NCBI GenBank assembly: GCA_900095095.1
Contig: FMBT01000402.1
Location: 1-64,000 of the forward strand
Direction: 5' to 3'
DNA from: Fragilariopsis cylindrus CCMP1102
Taxonomy: Eukaryota; Bacillariophyta; Bacillariophyceae; Bacillariales; Bacillariaceae
Length of the DNA stretch: 64,000 bases
Made by a program: the position numbers and the translations under genes
Shown here: piece after piece, positions 22,289-32,590 of the stretch
Layout of the letters: the number at the start of each line of letters is the position of its first letter
Position numbering within the stretch: the first letter of the stretch is position 1
The notes under the pieces: generated by a model
Told to the model about the DNA's origin: nothing
Seen by the model: the letters and a program-made list of their open reading frames with translations, nothing else
Database searches by the model: none

Positions 22289-24733
22289 ATGTTTGATTCG
22301 AGAAGAGGAAGAAGAAGAGGAACGGTGGGAGCAGCAGCAGCTTCTTCCGTTCGAATAGTCACGAAAAAACTCATCATCGGTTTCATTTTCATGTTCATGC
22401 TTACTATCTTCGACTACAACAAAAACATCAACACGTTTACTGTCGATGCTTGGGCAACGTCATCATCATCGTCGTCATCGTCGGCATCATCATCTTCCAG
22501 TTCTTCTTCGTCATCTACTGGCGGTGGAGGTTGTACTACTTCTGCGTCGTCCTTAACAACGATGTTATCAAGTCTAATTAATAAAGCGGCTCCTCATTCC
22601 CCGAATAATATCCGTCGTGACAATCGTAATCGGAATCGTAATATTAGAAAATATCGAACACAATTGAATTCTGTTGCTGATAGTAGTAGACGTGGTGGTG
22701 GTGGTGGTGGTGGTGGTATCGGCGTCGGTAGAAAAGGAAGAAGAGTCAGGAAAGGGAGAGCTATGGACCGTACAACATTTAGTTTTGAACAACAACAGAC
22801 GATGAATAACAATGATGCAACAAAGATGGCAACGACGACAAGCAGTACAGCGTTATTGTATTCCTCATCGCAACAGGAGCAACAAGAACAATTACCAGAA
22901 GGTGCTATTACAGAAAAAACAATCCGGAAAACAAGAAAGCATAAGATTTATATTGTTGATCGTTGGAATGCAATGTTTGATAGACTTATTGACTATAAAA
23001 AGGAATACGGTAATACAAATGTACCTAAAATTTATAACGATAACAATAACAAAGACAAAGGAGAGCAGCCTAATTTACCACATTTAGGTAATTGGGTAAG
23101 TAAACAACGATACGAGTATTCACAAGTATACCAAAATACAAATGGTCGTGAGGGACAAACTACACCAGAACGGATTAAAAAATTAGAATCCATTGGTTTT
23201 ATCTGGGAGCTAGGGCGTAATGATGAATGGGAAACAATATGGAATACAAATTTTCAAGAATTAAAATCATTTCAACTAAAATACAATTCAACAAAAGTTC
23301 CAATATTAGATGTGAATAAGAATATGGATTCTGAACATGGATACCATCCAATGTCAACATTAGGACGATGGGTTAAGACACAACGAAGACAAAGAAATGA
23401 ATATATGAGAAATGAATATGTGGATGACATATCATTTACAGATAAAATAAAAGATCGTATCTTATTACTAAATTCAATCAATTTTGAATGGTTGGGTAAA
23501 AATAATAATGACTATGATAAATGGTTAGGTATGTACTTTAAAGTATTATTTGCTCATACTCAAAATGAAACAACTGAACAGACACAACATGCTTCTTCTG
23601 ATGCAAGTAGTGGTGTATTCAGTACACGATTAATGAAATGGTCTGAACAACAAAGACAGAGTAGTAAAGATCTTACACAGCATCAAATTAGTTTACTGAA
23701 TGAGATACCAAACTTCGATTTGGTAGGAAGTAATAATGAGATTATAAAAACATGGAATGACAACTACAATGAATTAGTTGAGTATCATACAACATACAAC
23801 TCATCTTTAATTTCTACAACTGTGAACGAGAATTTAGGTATGTGGACACAAAAACAACGTATTGACTATAAATCTAATATATTATCAAAAACAAAGATAA
23901 CAAAATTAAATCTACTTTCTTTTGATTTTGAACCAAATGAATATGATATTGATACTATTAATAATCAACATGATATTTGTTGGTCTTCAATGTATGAACG
24001 TCTTTTGAGTTATAAAAGTAAATACAATACAACTATTGTACCAAATCATGATGGATATGATCGCCCATTAGCAAATTGGGTTGGCAATCAAAGAGTTAAA
24101 TTAGGTAAATATGTCACTATTGACGATGATGCTGATGCTGATGCTGATGATTATGAATTATTAGTACAACGTATAGCAAATGATATTGGTTGTAATCCAA
24201 CAGATGAATTCCCACCGAAAGGATTCATACAAAAACTATCACCATGTAAGATCGCAAAAAGAATTAACTCATTAGATAAAATTAATTTTGTTTGGGACGT
24301 GCCAGATGCACAATGGTATGATATGTATCAAAGATATGTTACTGATAACAATGATGAAGACGATGTTGATTTACCAATATCGACATCATCAAATAACAAT
24401 ACCAGTAGCAATAACAACAATGAACTGAACCTATGGAGACGAGTACAAAGAAAACAATATCAAAATAATGAATTGTCGTTAAAGCGTATAGAATTATTAA
24501 ATAAAATTAAGTTTGTATGGGATCCACAATCTCAGCATTGGTTGGATATGTATAATAGATTATTAGATTATAAAGAACAAAATAATAATTCAACATTAGT
24601 ATCACGATCCTATACAAAAGATCCTGAATTAGGATTATGGTTACACAGTCAAAGACGGGCCTATAAAAGAAAAACTTTATCAGATGAAAGAATACAATAT
24701 TTGAATTCGATTCAATTTATATGGGAAGTATAA
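22289..24733 (+). CDS. Membrane-anchored or secreted HA-repeat protein (helicase-associated domain type)
   Basis: 814 residues, single exon, ATG 22289. A basic N-terminus (MFDSRRGRRR) and a hydrophobic stretch at about residues 29-41 suggest a signal peptide, signal anchor or organelle-targeting leader. A long Ser/Gly/Arg-rich segment follows to about residue 210. The rest consists of about seven repeats of the helicase-associated (HA) type. Each has W-x2-M-(Y/F), a Y-K-x-Y-x-(N/S)-T-x-V-P strand, LG.WV..QR..Y and LS..RI..LNSI.FVW; the last is the best preserved. The domain is named from bacterial helicase-like proteins and is frequent in diatoms, where function is mostly unknown; nucleic-acid binding is often assumed. 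No helicase motor is present. The leader sets it apart from the acidic HA protein at 32591-34591. Confidence 0.8.
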   Translation: MFDSRRGRRRGTVGAAAASSVRIVTKKLIIGFIFMFMLTIFDYNKNINTFTVDAWATSSSSSSSSASSSSSSSSSSTGGGGCTTSASSLTTMLSSLINKAAPHSPNNIRRDNRNRNRNIRKYRTQLNSVADSSRRGGGGGGGGIGVGRKGRRVRKGRAMDRTTFSFEQQQTMNNNDATKMATTTSSTALLYSSSQQEQQEQLPEGAITEKTIRKTRKHKIYIVDRWNAMFDRLIDYKKEYGNTNVPKIYNDNNNKDKGEQPNLPHLGNWVSKQRYEYSQVYQNTNGREGQTTPERIKKLESIGFIWELGRNDEWETIWNTNFQELKSFQLKYNSTKVPILDVNKNMDSEHGYHPMSTLGRWVKTQRRQRNEYMRNEYVDDISFTDKIKDRILLLNSINFEWLGKNNNDYDKWLGMYFKVLFAHTQNETTEQTQHASSDASSGVFSTRLMKWSEQQRQSSKDLTQHQISLLNEIPNFDLVGSNNEIIKTWNDNYNELVEYHTTYNSSLISTTVNENLGMWTQKQRIDYKSNILSKTKITKLNLLSFDFEPNEYDIDTINNQHDICWSSMYERLLSYKSKYNTTIVPNHDGYDRPLANWVGNQRVKLGKYVTIDDDADADADDYELLVQRIANDIGCNPTDEFPPKGFIQKLSPCKIAKRINSLDKINFVWDVPDAQWYDMYQRYVTDNNDEDDVDLPISTSSNNNTSSNNNNELNLWRRVQRKQYQNNELSLKRIELLNKIKFVWDPQSQHWLDMYNRLLDYKEQNNNSTLVSRSYTKDPELGLWLHSQRRAYKRKTLSDERIQYLNSIQFIWEV

Positions 24734-25223
24734 ATAAATAAATAAAGCGCTGCATAAAACGCTTCCTTGCCCTTAAAATAGAACAAGAGGAACGGCGGGG
24801 TGTATAACGAAGAATTCATTGGACACGGACGGTTTTTCGTATCCATCTTCCATAAGCTACGATCCAAATGGAATACAGACACGCCAAGACAAACAGACAA
24901 TCAGCACTATGCATACACATACGGATATGACCATAGTTGTGATTCATTCGATACACTCATTCGATTGAATAAAGGGAGCTACGCGTATAGAGCAGTATGG
25001 TGCAGTGCAGTCATTCACTATGAAATAATTCGGAATAATTTGATATTATATTTTCATTAGAATTATAAACGTGTACTGCATAGACATATTATATACTCAG
25101 TTTTATAGCTTCGTAGTTCCATAGTCCATTATATAGAGTTCTCCTTTCCAATTGATTTCCTGTACATTATGTGATACCCAAAGGACATATAAAAACATGA
25201 ACCACGGCAGTTCAAATGCTTCT
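24734..25223. other. Spacer between convergent genes
   Basis: About 490 bp separating the 3' ends of the plus-strand HA-repeat gene and the minus-strand winged-helix-like gene. An open frame at 24800-25060 lacks an ATG start and any recognisable motif. Nothing else seen. Confidence 0.5.
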
Positions 25224-25718
25224 TCAATTGTCACGACCGAATGGAAAGCACAGATCTGTCAATTGTACCATCCCCTTCTCAGGATATTCAATATAACCAT
25301 GCTTCTTCAACTCACGGGACATCATTGGAGCAAACGTAGATGGATTGGTACAATCCACTGCCACCATAATATCAACCTTCCTATGAGGTTTACCATCTGA
25401 CAAATAGTCAAAAATACGGCGTGGTTTGGTACCTTTCAACTTTTCTATAATTTTCTGTTGAGCTTCTTCATTACTAGTAGGGATATCAATAGGATCAACT
25501 TGTTCCATACCAAGTTCAGTAATTTTGATTGAAGAAGTGGTGGCACCACCATCATCACCACCGCCGCCACTACTAGTACGTTCAATTAATCCCTTCTTAA
25601 TCATTCGACAGATTAAACTAGGGAATGTTGTACTTGGAATATTAGCCATGGCAGCAACACGTTTGTTCGGAGCACCATCATTGAATCCGTGTGTTACCTT
25701 CAATTCATAAATTGCCAT
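25224..25718 (-). CDS. Small winged-helix-like protein
   Basis: 164 residues from ATG 25718. Two segments look like helix-turn-helix/winged-helix units: NKRVAAMANIPSTTFPSLICR with MIKKGLIER, and KPRRIFDYLSDGKPHRK...FAPMMSRELKKHGYIEYPEK. The two halves are separated by a Gly/Asp/Ser spacer and an Ile-Thr-Glu-Leu strand. This layout suggests a small DNA-binding or complex-assembly protein; the family is not identified. The frame is open upstream of the ATG for 16 codons to a stop, and a possible splice acceptor (AATAATTAG) sits there, so a short upstream exon cannot be excluded. It ends convergently with the HA-repeat gene. Confidence 0.65.
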   Translation of the reverse strand: MAIYELKVTHGFNDGAPNKRVAAMANIPSTTFPSLICRMIKKGLIERTSSGGGGDDGGATTSSIKITELGMEQVDPIDIPTSNEEAQQKIIEKLKGTKPRRIFDYLSDGKPHRKVDIMVAVDCTNPSTFAPMMSRELKKHGYIEYPEKGMVQLTDLCFPFGRDN

Positions 25719-27118
25719 AAGGACTTTGTGTACGCCCGAATTCTTTTTGGATGACTTAACTAATTATTACAAAACTAATCCTAACTGTATTCCTGTTCTT
25801 TCAATATAGAGATAATGAATGAAGAAAATTTACACGAATTTTTGGTAATAAAGGAAAAAAAGTCTTGGCCTATATTTCGACTACCAACCTTCATAAACGT
25901 CTCACATCCTCCCACGTTTTCCCATTTTACTGTATGTTGTGATTGGGATCGCTGTTCATGTTGTTATTAGTGTTTAGATAGAAACTTCTCCGCGGTCCGT
26001 TCTATTGTTCGTTGATGTTTACGGTAGGTGGGGGACGAGTGGATAAGCGTGGAAAAATACTTTAGTATGGTTCCGAAGAAATTCTGAAAATTGCACACAC
26101 AATTTTCAAACGCGATATTTTTTAATACATTCTTCTAGTTTTATTACGCAACATGCTGATACATACCGTAAATCATATCTGGTCTGGTTCCTAAAGGGTT
26201 AGGGATATGGTTAGCGCGAACATAAGCTATTTTTTACTCGGGATTCATTCATTCACGCTACGATGGATTCGAGTGAGTCATCGTCCTCGCGGTATTTGCT
26301 TCTATGCATGCCGATACAAAAAGTAGTGTGGGCTACTTAACAATTATTCTCGTCCTCATTGGTAAAAGTAAGAAGTAAGTATTAGCGTTTGCGTCCGCGT
26401 ATCATAATCAATCTGAAACGAACTGTTCTTCAACAGAGCGATTCCGGAAGGACCATGGAGATCTCGTGTGGTGTTACGTACTTCCTGAAGTACAAAACTT
26501 CTAAAAAGCTCTCAGGCTACGTCGCATTTAGTCGCGTCGTTGTATCAACGAAGTTATTTAACAAATGCATTTGACTGTCTGTGTGCATTCTTTTCATGAA
26601 AGAAGCTGTTCCCTTAACAACATACGACCAGTCAAGACAGTTTTTGCTTATTGAAATCACACCACATCACAATATCTACTTAAAAACGTTTCACTTTTTT
26701 CTGTCAGTATCAATTTACATTTGAAAAGAAGATGAAAGAATCCCCACTCAGAGAATTGTTGATTGTACGATACTAAAAGAAAGACACTTTTGTAGCTAAG
26801 CTTAGTGGACAAAAACTAAGACATCAAACAGGTTTAGTACTACGGTAAAGGAAGCAACATCGCATACGTAAATTATCATCACGTATGTGCTTCTTCTTTT
26901 CAATCTGTGCCTTGCAGACGTCAACGCAATCATCAGCAAAATGATGTTGTTAATCAGTATAGACTACGTAATTAACAATGAGATTCAATGGCTTAGTTTA
27001 GGTATAATACTACTAGTTTACAAATCGACATGATAGTTAGTGTCTCTTAAAATGTTGCATAAATGCTGTTTTTGTACGTATTGATGTTCAAAATTGGATT
27101 GTATAATATTTACAAAAT
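25719..27118. other. Gene-free region, about 1.4 kb
   Basis: Unique AT-rich DNA between two minus-strand genes. It should include the promoter of the winged-helix-like gene and the 3' region of the Ser-rich gene. A GAGTGAGTCAT site (TGAGTCA) lies near 26273. The only open frame above 60 codons (26389-26574) starts with TTG and has no motif. Confidence 0.45.
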
Positions 27119-28072
27119 TTATTTATGTATTATAGCAAGAATCTGTTTTTCTAAGTGCACTACGCGACGATAATCACAATCATCTGTAGCTTCTTCAGTA
27201 GTAGTGTCATCATACTCTAAGTCTGTTGTCGATAACGAGGATGTTGATGTCGTATTTGAGTCTTCTCCTTTTTTCAATCCACTCCTTTGTGCTACCAATA
27301 GTTTTTGTAGATCAGAAAAAGAATCACGATGGCTTCTTGATAAAGAAGTTGATGTTTTATCAATACAAATGCTACTACTACTGCTGATGCTACTGCTATC
27401 AGTATGTTCACTACTACTGATATCACTCACTCTTCTTGGTATTGGTACGACGTTTTTCTTGTTCTTATTCTTGTTCTTATTCTTCTTGAATAATGATTTT
27501 GATTTCGATTTCGATGTTTGTAGTTGTTGCGGTGTTCCTGATAATATAGCCTGATGAGATTGGTGGATGTCACATTGACTTTTCTTTAGTATCGAATTGA
27601 GTGTGGGAGCATTATTAGCACTATTAGCACTATTACGTATTCTTTCCATCCTCGTCATCTTCGTCGTCTTCGTCGTCTTCACTGTCGCTTTATCTTCGTC
27701 GTTACTCATATCAAATTCCTCGGAACGTTCTGATATCTTTTCTTCATTGTGAATGAATAAACATTCTGGTAACTCATAAACAAAAAGTTCTTGACGTTTT
27801 GGTGGAAACAATATCCTTTGATAGAAAGAATGGGATCGTCGTGATGATGATAATGATGATGATGACATTTTTGCGTTCATTGATGACGAATGTGGTGTTG
27901 ATGATGGTGCTTCTTCATCCGAAGTCCATGCACTTCGTTTTGTACCCCAACAAGGTTGCTTTTCAGGATAGTTCGATGAAACAAAACGAACATTTTTTTT
28001 ATTAGGAGATGTCATACTATTAGAATTGGTTCTGATTGTACTATTATTGTGTGTGAGTCTTCTATTATACAT
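27119..28072 (-). CDS. Ser/Lys-rich protein of unknown function
   Basis: 317 residues from ATG 28072, single exon. Mostly low complexity: Ser runs, a KNKNKNKNKK tract, a Thr/Lys tract and acidic patches. Possible functional islands are KKNVRFVSSNYPEKQPCWG near residues 25-43; SHSFYQRILFPPKRQELFVYELPECLF, the longest non-repetitive stretch and probably the only ordered core; and a C-terminal DCDYRRVVHLEKQILAIIHK-like helix. KNVRF fits the RVxF docking motif for protein phosphatase 1, but such short motifs occur by chance. No enzyme motif is seen. Likely an intrinsically disordered regulatory protein. Confidence 0.6.
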   Translation of the reverse strand: MYNRRLTHNNSTIRTNSNSMTSPNKKNVRFVSSNYPEKQPCWGTKRSAWTSDEEAPSSTPHSSSMNAKMSSSSLSSSRRSHSFYQRILFPPKRQELFVYELPECLFIHNEEKISERSEEFDMSNDEDKATVKTTKTTKMTRMERIRNSANSANNAPTLNSILKKSQCDIHQSHQAILSGTPQQLQTSKSKSKSLFKKNKNKNKNKKNVVPIPRRVSDISSSEHTDSSSISSSSSICIDKTSTSLSRSHRDSFSDLQKLLVAQRSGLKKGEDSNTTSTSSLSTTDLEYDDTTTEEATDDCDYRRVVHLEKQILAIIHK

Positions 28073-29214
28073 CGTAGTGAGATTGATTTTGTATCTTAGT
28101 TTATGAAATTGGACTGGACTTCTTGCTTTCTCCTTCTATTTTTTTTTGCTTTTAATTTATGACCTCTCAAGCGATGGGTTTTTCGCAAAGTACGTTAACG
28201 TCACACTTTATTGACACTACTAGCTAGATTGCTTGTACAGTATTCGTGTTTTTACTCGTTTTACCACAACAATCAAGACCGGTATTGTAATTAAAGAATC
28301 ATACAAAATTACGTAGTATTATTTGTATCTTAAGTAAGAACTGTGTGGGCCTAGTATTAATTTTACCATAAATAAGAATTGAGTAGAGATGTATATCATA
28401 ATTAATTTTGTCGATCATCAGATACAGTACAGCTCACAGTACTAGTACAATAATTTTACACGAACAGTTCTACTATCAGTTGAATACTGTATCGTTGTAT
28501 ATAGTAGTGTTGCGAAGGAAAATAGTAGGTCATAAATATAAGTTCACAGTGTTCGCAAGCGCAGTCATTTATATTTATATACCGGTATAATATATTATTA
28601 TTGGTTTAGTATCATGATGATGTCGCATGGCGCATATATGGAATTGAAGAGAAGAGTAGAGAGAAGGTCTGGGTTGAAGAACAAGCCATCGCTTAATATA
28701 TATAAAAAAAACTAAAAGAATAATGATAAAAGGATTGATATTTTTTCTGCATCACACAATTAGTATTACGACGACTACAATTTGTACTAGCTAGAGTTCA
28801 ACAAAGTGCGAAGAACAATTAATTTTACGACTAACTAGTCTTGTTAAGATAAATCATGGGAGCATACCCTAGAATGAAATTGAAGAAAATAGAGAAGGTC
28901 GGATTGAAGCACAAGAGAAGAACGTGATGTGTAATAAATAAAAGACAGGAAGATTTAAAAAATAATGCACATGCTACTGTAGAGAGGTCTACAACACAAC
29001 TACGGCAAGCTAGTAGTGTCAAATTTTTGGGGTAAAATCACATTTTGTAGGGTGGGAAGGGGTGTATGAGTCTGGGGAATCTTGTTTGTAACCTATTCTT
29101 TTCTGAAAGCCAGGCATCATTTATTACAATGTTATTGTACCACCTTTGCATAAATGCAAAACACATCAGTTAGTCCTTGTGCTGTTATTTTCTATTATAT
29201 CTTTTGGTCGGCAG
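28073..29214. other. Gene-free, AT-rich region with dispersed short repeats
   Basis: Upstream region of the Ser-rich gene merging into the repeat island. Two stretches (about 28635-28700 and 28868-28945) are partial copies of each other: GAATTGAAGA/AAATTGAAGAAAATAGAG, GAGAAGGTC(T/G)G, TTGAAGAACAAG/TTGAAGCACAAG. TACAGTA/TACTGTA occurs near 28236, 28428, 28482 and 28975. No gene seen. Confidence 0.45.
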
Positions 29215-30420
29215 GATGAATAGATAAAGCCAGCATGCAACAGAAGTGGATCCACCAGTGTGATACTACAACAATATTATTGTTCTTTAACTCAATACAA
29301 CCTTAAAGCAGTGCTCTGTTAAAATGCTGCAGAAGTTTACAATGAGTGCTCAGTAAATTATTACACCGCAGGAGTTCTTTTTGTTTCATACTGTTTGGTA
29401 TGTGCATACAATATGAAATGTACACAGCCAATTCTCACACAGCTGTGGTAGTTGTTGTTTTATATTGTTGATAGGTGAAATAAACTGTATGGGAACGCAT
29501 ACCAGGAGTTAATCCACCGGTGATACACCAATTTTTTTGTCTCACAAAGTTCACAACATTTGTTGCTGTTGTTGTTGTTTCATTTTTTGTGTTGTGTGAC
29601 AGGGATAGAGATAAATCCATCATGTGGCAGAAGCAGATCCCAACATATACCACCTAGTAGCATTGTCTTTAATCTTTGCCCACTTCTCAATACAACGTCT
29701 TTACATGGAAAGTTCACATACATTATGAAATGCACAAAACATTCCCAGACAGTTAAAGCAGTTGTGTCCTTTTTTCATTTATTTATTTGTTTGGCAGGAA
29801 TAGGTAACACTCATGCACCAGGATGACTGGATCAGCCAGTTATACACCAGTGCAGTGTTGACATTGTCCTATTTTACCTTGATGCAATCTTTCATGGAAA
29901 GTTTATCACACTAAAAAATGCTATACAAATATTAATCACACACAGCAGCAGCAGTTTTTGTTGCTGCTTGTTATTTTTGTTTGTTTAACAGTTATATGTA
30001 AAAGAATCATACAGGATTAGATGGGTACAAGTGGGTATACCAATGCTGCTGTCCTCTCCTCTTTTACCTCTCAATACAATCTTTACATGCTGAGCAGCTG
30101 TTCTTTTTAACATATTGTTGTTTTTTGGTCAGTAGGAATAGATAAACCAGCATGTGTCACAACATGCCAATTTTATTGAACTACCTGTATATGACATGAT
30201 ATGCAGAAGTTTTTTTCAGGAAGATCAAATAAAATTCACACCCAGTATTAGAAGCAGTCCTTGTGTTGGTGGTTGTGTTGTTTCATAATATTTGTTTGTT
30301 TGTAGTAGTATTATTAGAACTAGAACCTACATGCACATGACATGATCAAGAAGTACACAGCATATTTGTGCACAGCAATCTTATTGGTTTTTCATATTGT
30401 TGTTTGGTTTAAAGGCTAGT
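29215..30420. repeat. Degenerate tandem repeat array, units of about 150-230 bp
   Basis: A loose consensus recurs five to six times: a T-rich run, then (G)GNAGGAATAGATAAACCAGCATG, a stretch ending in a CAATACAATCTTTACATGGAAAG core, then CACACAGCAG and TTGTTGTTTT. Clear starts lie near 29215, 29601, 29797, 29990 and 30131, with weaker ones between and after. Units have diverged strongly by indels. No coding potential is seen. It directly precedes modular repeat copy 2. Confidence 0.65.
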
Positions 30421-30574
30421 CCATGTACATGAATGTGTGCATGAACTGAAGGAGCACCTACAACATATTTTTGAACCATTATTGATTACATACATGGTAA
30501 GGTAGAGGAACTCTCCATGACCAAAAAGAAGCATTTTCCCAGAAGTTCTACCCTGCTTTGTGTCCTGAACAAGA

Positions 30575-30640
30575 TATCTCATAAAAAGATGATGTGTGCT
30601 GTGTATGAGCCTACATTATGATTTACCAGCAGGCTTAGAT
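30575..30640 (+). repeat. Fragment of modular repeat R block
   Basis: GATGTGTGCTGTGTATGAGC followed by CTACATTATGATTTACCAGC and AGGCTTA matches the inner R-block sequence at about 1660-1710 and 32050-32100. It is an isolated, diverged fragment in direct orientation, about 230 bp before the main body of copy 2. Confidence 0.7.
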
Positions 30641-30869
30641 TAGAAGCAGCATCATCATTATCTTACGCATGCCCACAATAATTGCCTGAAATTAACCCAA
30701 TCAACTCAACTGCAATTGAAAACGGCTTATCAGAAGGGAAAGGACTGTGTTCTCCTTTCTTTTCAATTATCTTTTTGATCCCAACCTTTTGATGTAATAT
30801 TATTATTTTACTATGATGTGCACTAAATGTTGTTCATCAAATCAGTTGTGATGTGCATTTTTTACCTTT

Positions 30870-32262
30870 CGCACCTGACCCATCTGGTGTTGTCCTCTGC
30901 AACTCTTTTATATGAGATATTTTGTGGTTCATTTTGATTGAAAATCTTGTTATTGTTTCTGTGCCTTCCAAACCAGCAAAGTGAATTCCATTCCGCAACC
31001 ACATGAACAGAAAAGTTGTAGGAGGCAAACACAATGTTCTAGTACACTATGTGGATGTTTTTGCACCTGACCCATCTAGTGTTGTCCTTTGCGTTATCAA
31101 AAATTGTATAGTCCAAAATACACATACATTTCAATATTTAAACATACAACCAGGTAAATTAGAACACAGAATTGATTCACTGTCCTCACTATAGAACATG
31201 TTACTTGTGAATGGGAAGCATCATCATTCCAACCCACCATTATTTTGGATGTAATTGTAGTTTACCCCTGTTTTCAAAAATATCTCATATAAAACCAACC
31301 AAGGACCATGATGCTTAAAATAGTCACTGTTGGTTGGAAAATGCTCCCACACCAATTTTGACAGGAACATCCACACAAATACTCAATCCTAAAGCCCTCA
31401 ATAATAAGGCCTCTAGTTGACATGGTTTTCTGTTCTTGTGGTTGCAGAATGGAATTCATTTTGCTGGTGTGGAAGGCACAGAAACAACAACATGATTTTT
31501 GATCAGAAATGAATACAAAATATCTCATATAAAAGGGTTGCGCAGGACAACACCAGATGGGTCAGGTGCACTAGCATCCACATAAAGTACTTTAACATTG
31601 TGTTTGTCTCCCACAGCTTTTCTGTTCTTGTGGTTGCGGAATGATAGATATTTCGCTGTTGTGGAAGGCACACCAACAACATGATTTTTGATCAAAATGA
31701 ACAACAAAAAATCTCATTTGAAAGGGTTGCAGAGGACAACACCAGATGGGTTGGGTGCACTAGCATCTTTCATACCCATACCAACAAGGTAATCATAATA
31801 ATTAGGTCTCTATGGAGGTAATGAAGGTATAGGTTTGCATAAACCAAAAAATGGGCCATTTAGGCCCCAAAACAGGGTTTTCAACTTTTGTGCGCACCTA
31901 AGCTGAATCATCAACACAAAGCACCAAGAGTTAGTTCCCTTTGGTATATATGGTGCACCCTATCCACATATTTTGGGATGATTCACTTTTTTGAGTGTAC
32001 TGTATGTCCACAAAACACTGCAAATGGGCCATTTTTGGGGGTTATTTGATGTGTGCTGTGTGTGAGCCTACATTGTGTGAGATACCAGTAGGCTTACAAG
32101 ACTAAGGAATATAACAATTCTCCATCCAATAGGTCAATTTTAACCTTCATAGTTTATTTTTCCAAAAAAAAAGACTTTTCAGGTGTGTATTTGATGCTAA
32201 AGTTGTTATTATATAGTAGACTAACAATTACTAGTAAGATTTGGGCATGATTTAGTTTTTTA
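30870..32262 (+). repeat. Modular dispersed repeat, copy 2 (rearranged, foldback arrangement)
   Basis: Order of modules: tandem unit inverted (about 30870-31095), L block inverted (about 31095-31405), tandem units direct (about 31410-31770), R block direct (about 31771-32262). The inverted and direct units face each other across the L block and could form a stem of about 200 bp. L-block identity is shown by CATCATCATTCCAACCCACC and GACAGGAACATCCACACAAA, the reverse complement of sequence near 390 and 290. The R block ends GGGCATGATTTAGTTTTT as in copy 1. Short frames here are by-products of the repeat. Confidence 0.8.
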
Positions 32263-32590
32263 TATTCGTACGTTGAATCATAACAAATACGATGTGCACT
32301 ACCTGTATTTTGTTAACGCGAGTAGACTGTACGGTACTATTACTAGGGCGCGCAAAATTATGCGATAAAACAAACAAACAACGGTATGTGGCAATTTTTT
32401 TTTTAAAATAATCGAGACACAACAATTCAACACAACAACATGCAACAAGCATAATCTGTCGAGAAGGATTTTCTGTTATCATATCATCACTGGTAAAGGG
32501 TTTATATCATCGTAATTAATTGCCAGTCGTCAACTTCAACTCGATTCGATTCGATTCATCGAACAATAATATTGTTTATAAGTTACTGTA

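Noticed and set aside
26389-26574. 61-codon frame between the winged-helix-like and Ser-rich genes
   Set aside because: Starts with TTG and has no motif or splice partner.
29215-32262. Tandem repeats considered as a CRISPR array
   Set aside because: Units are about 190 bp, degenerate, without short direct repeats and unique spacers, in a eukaryotic genome.
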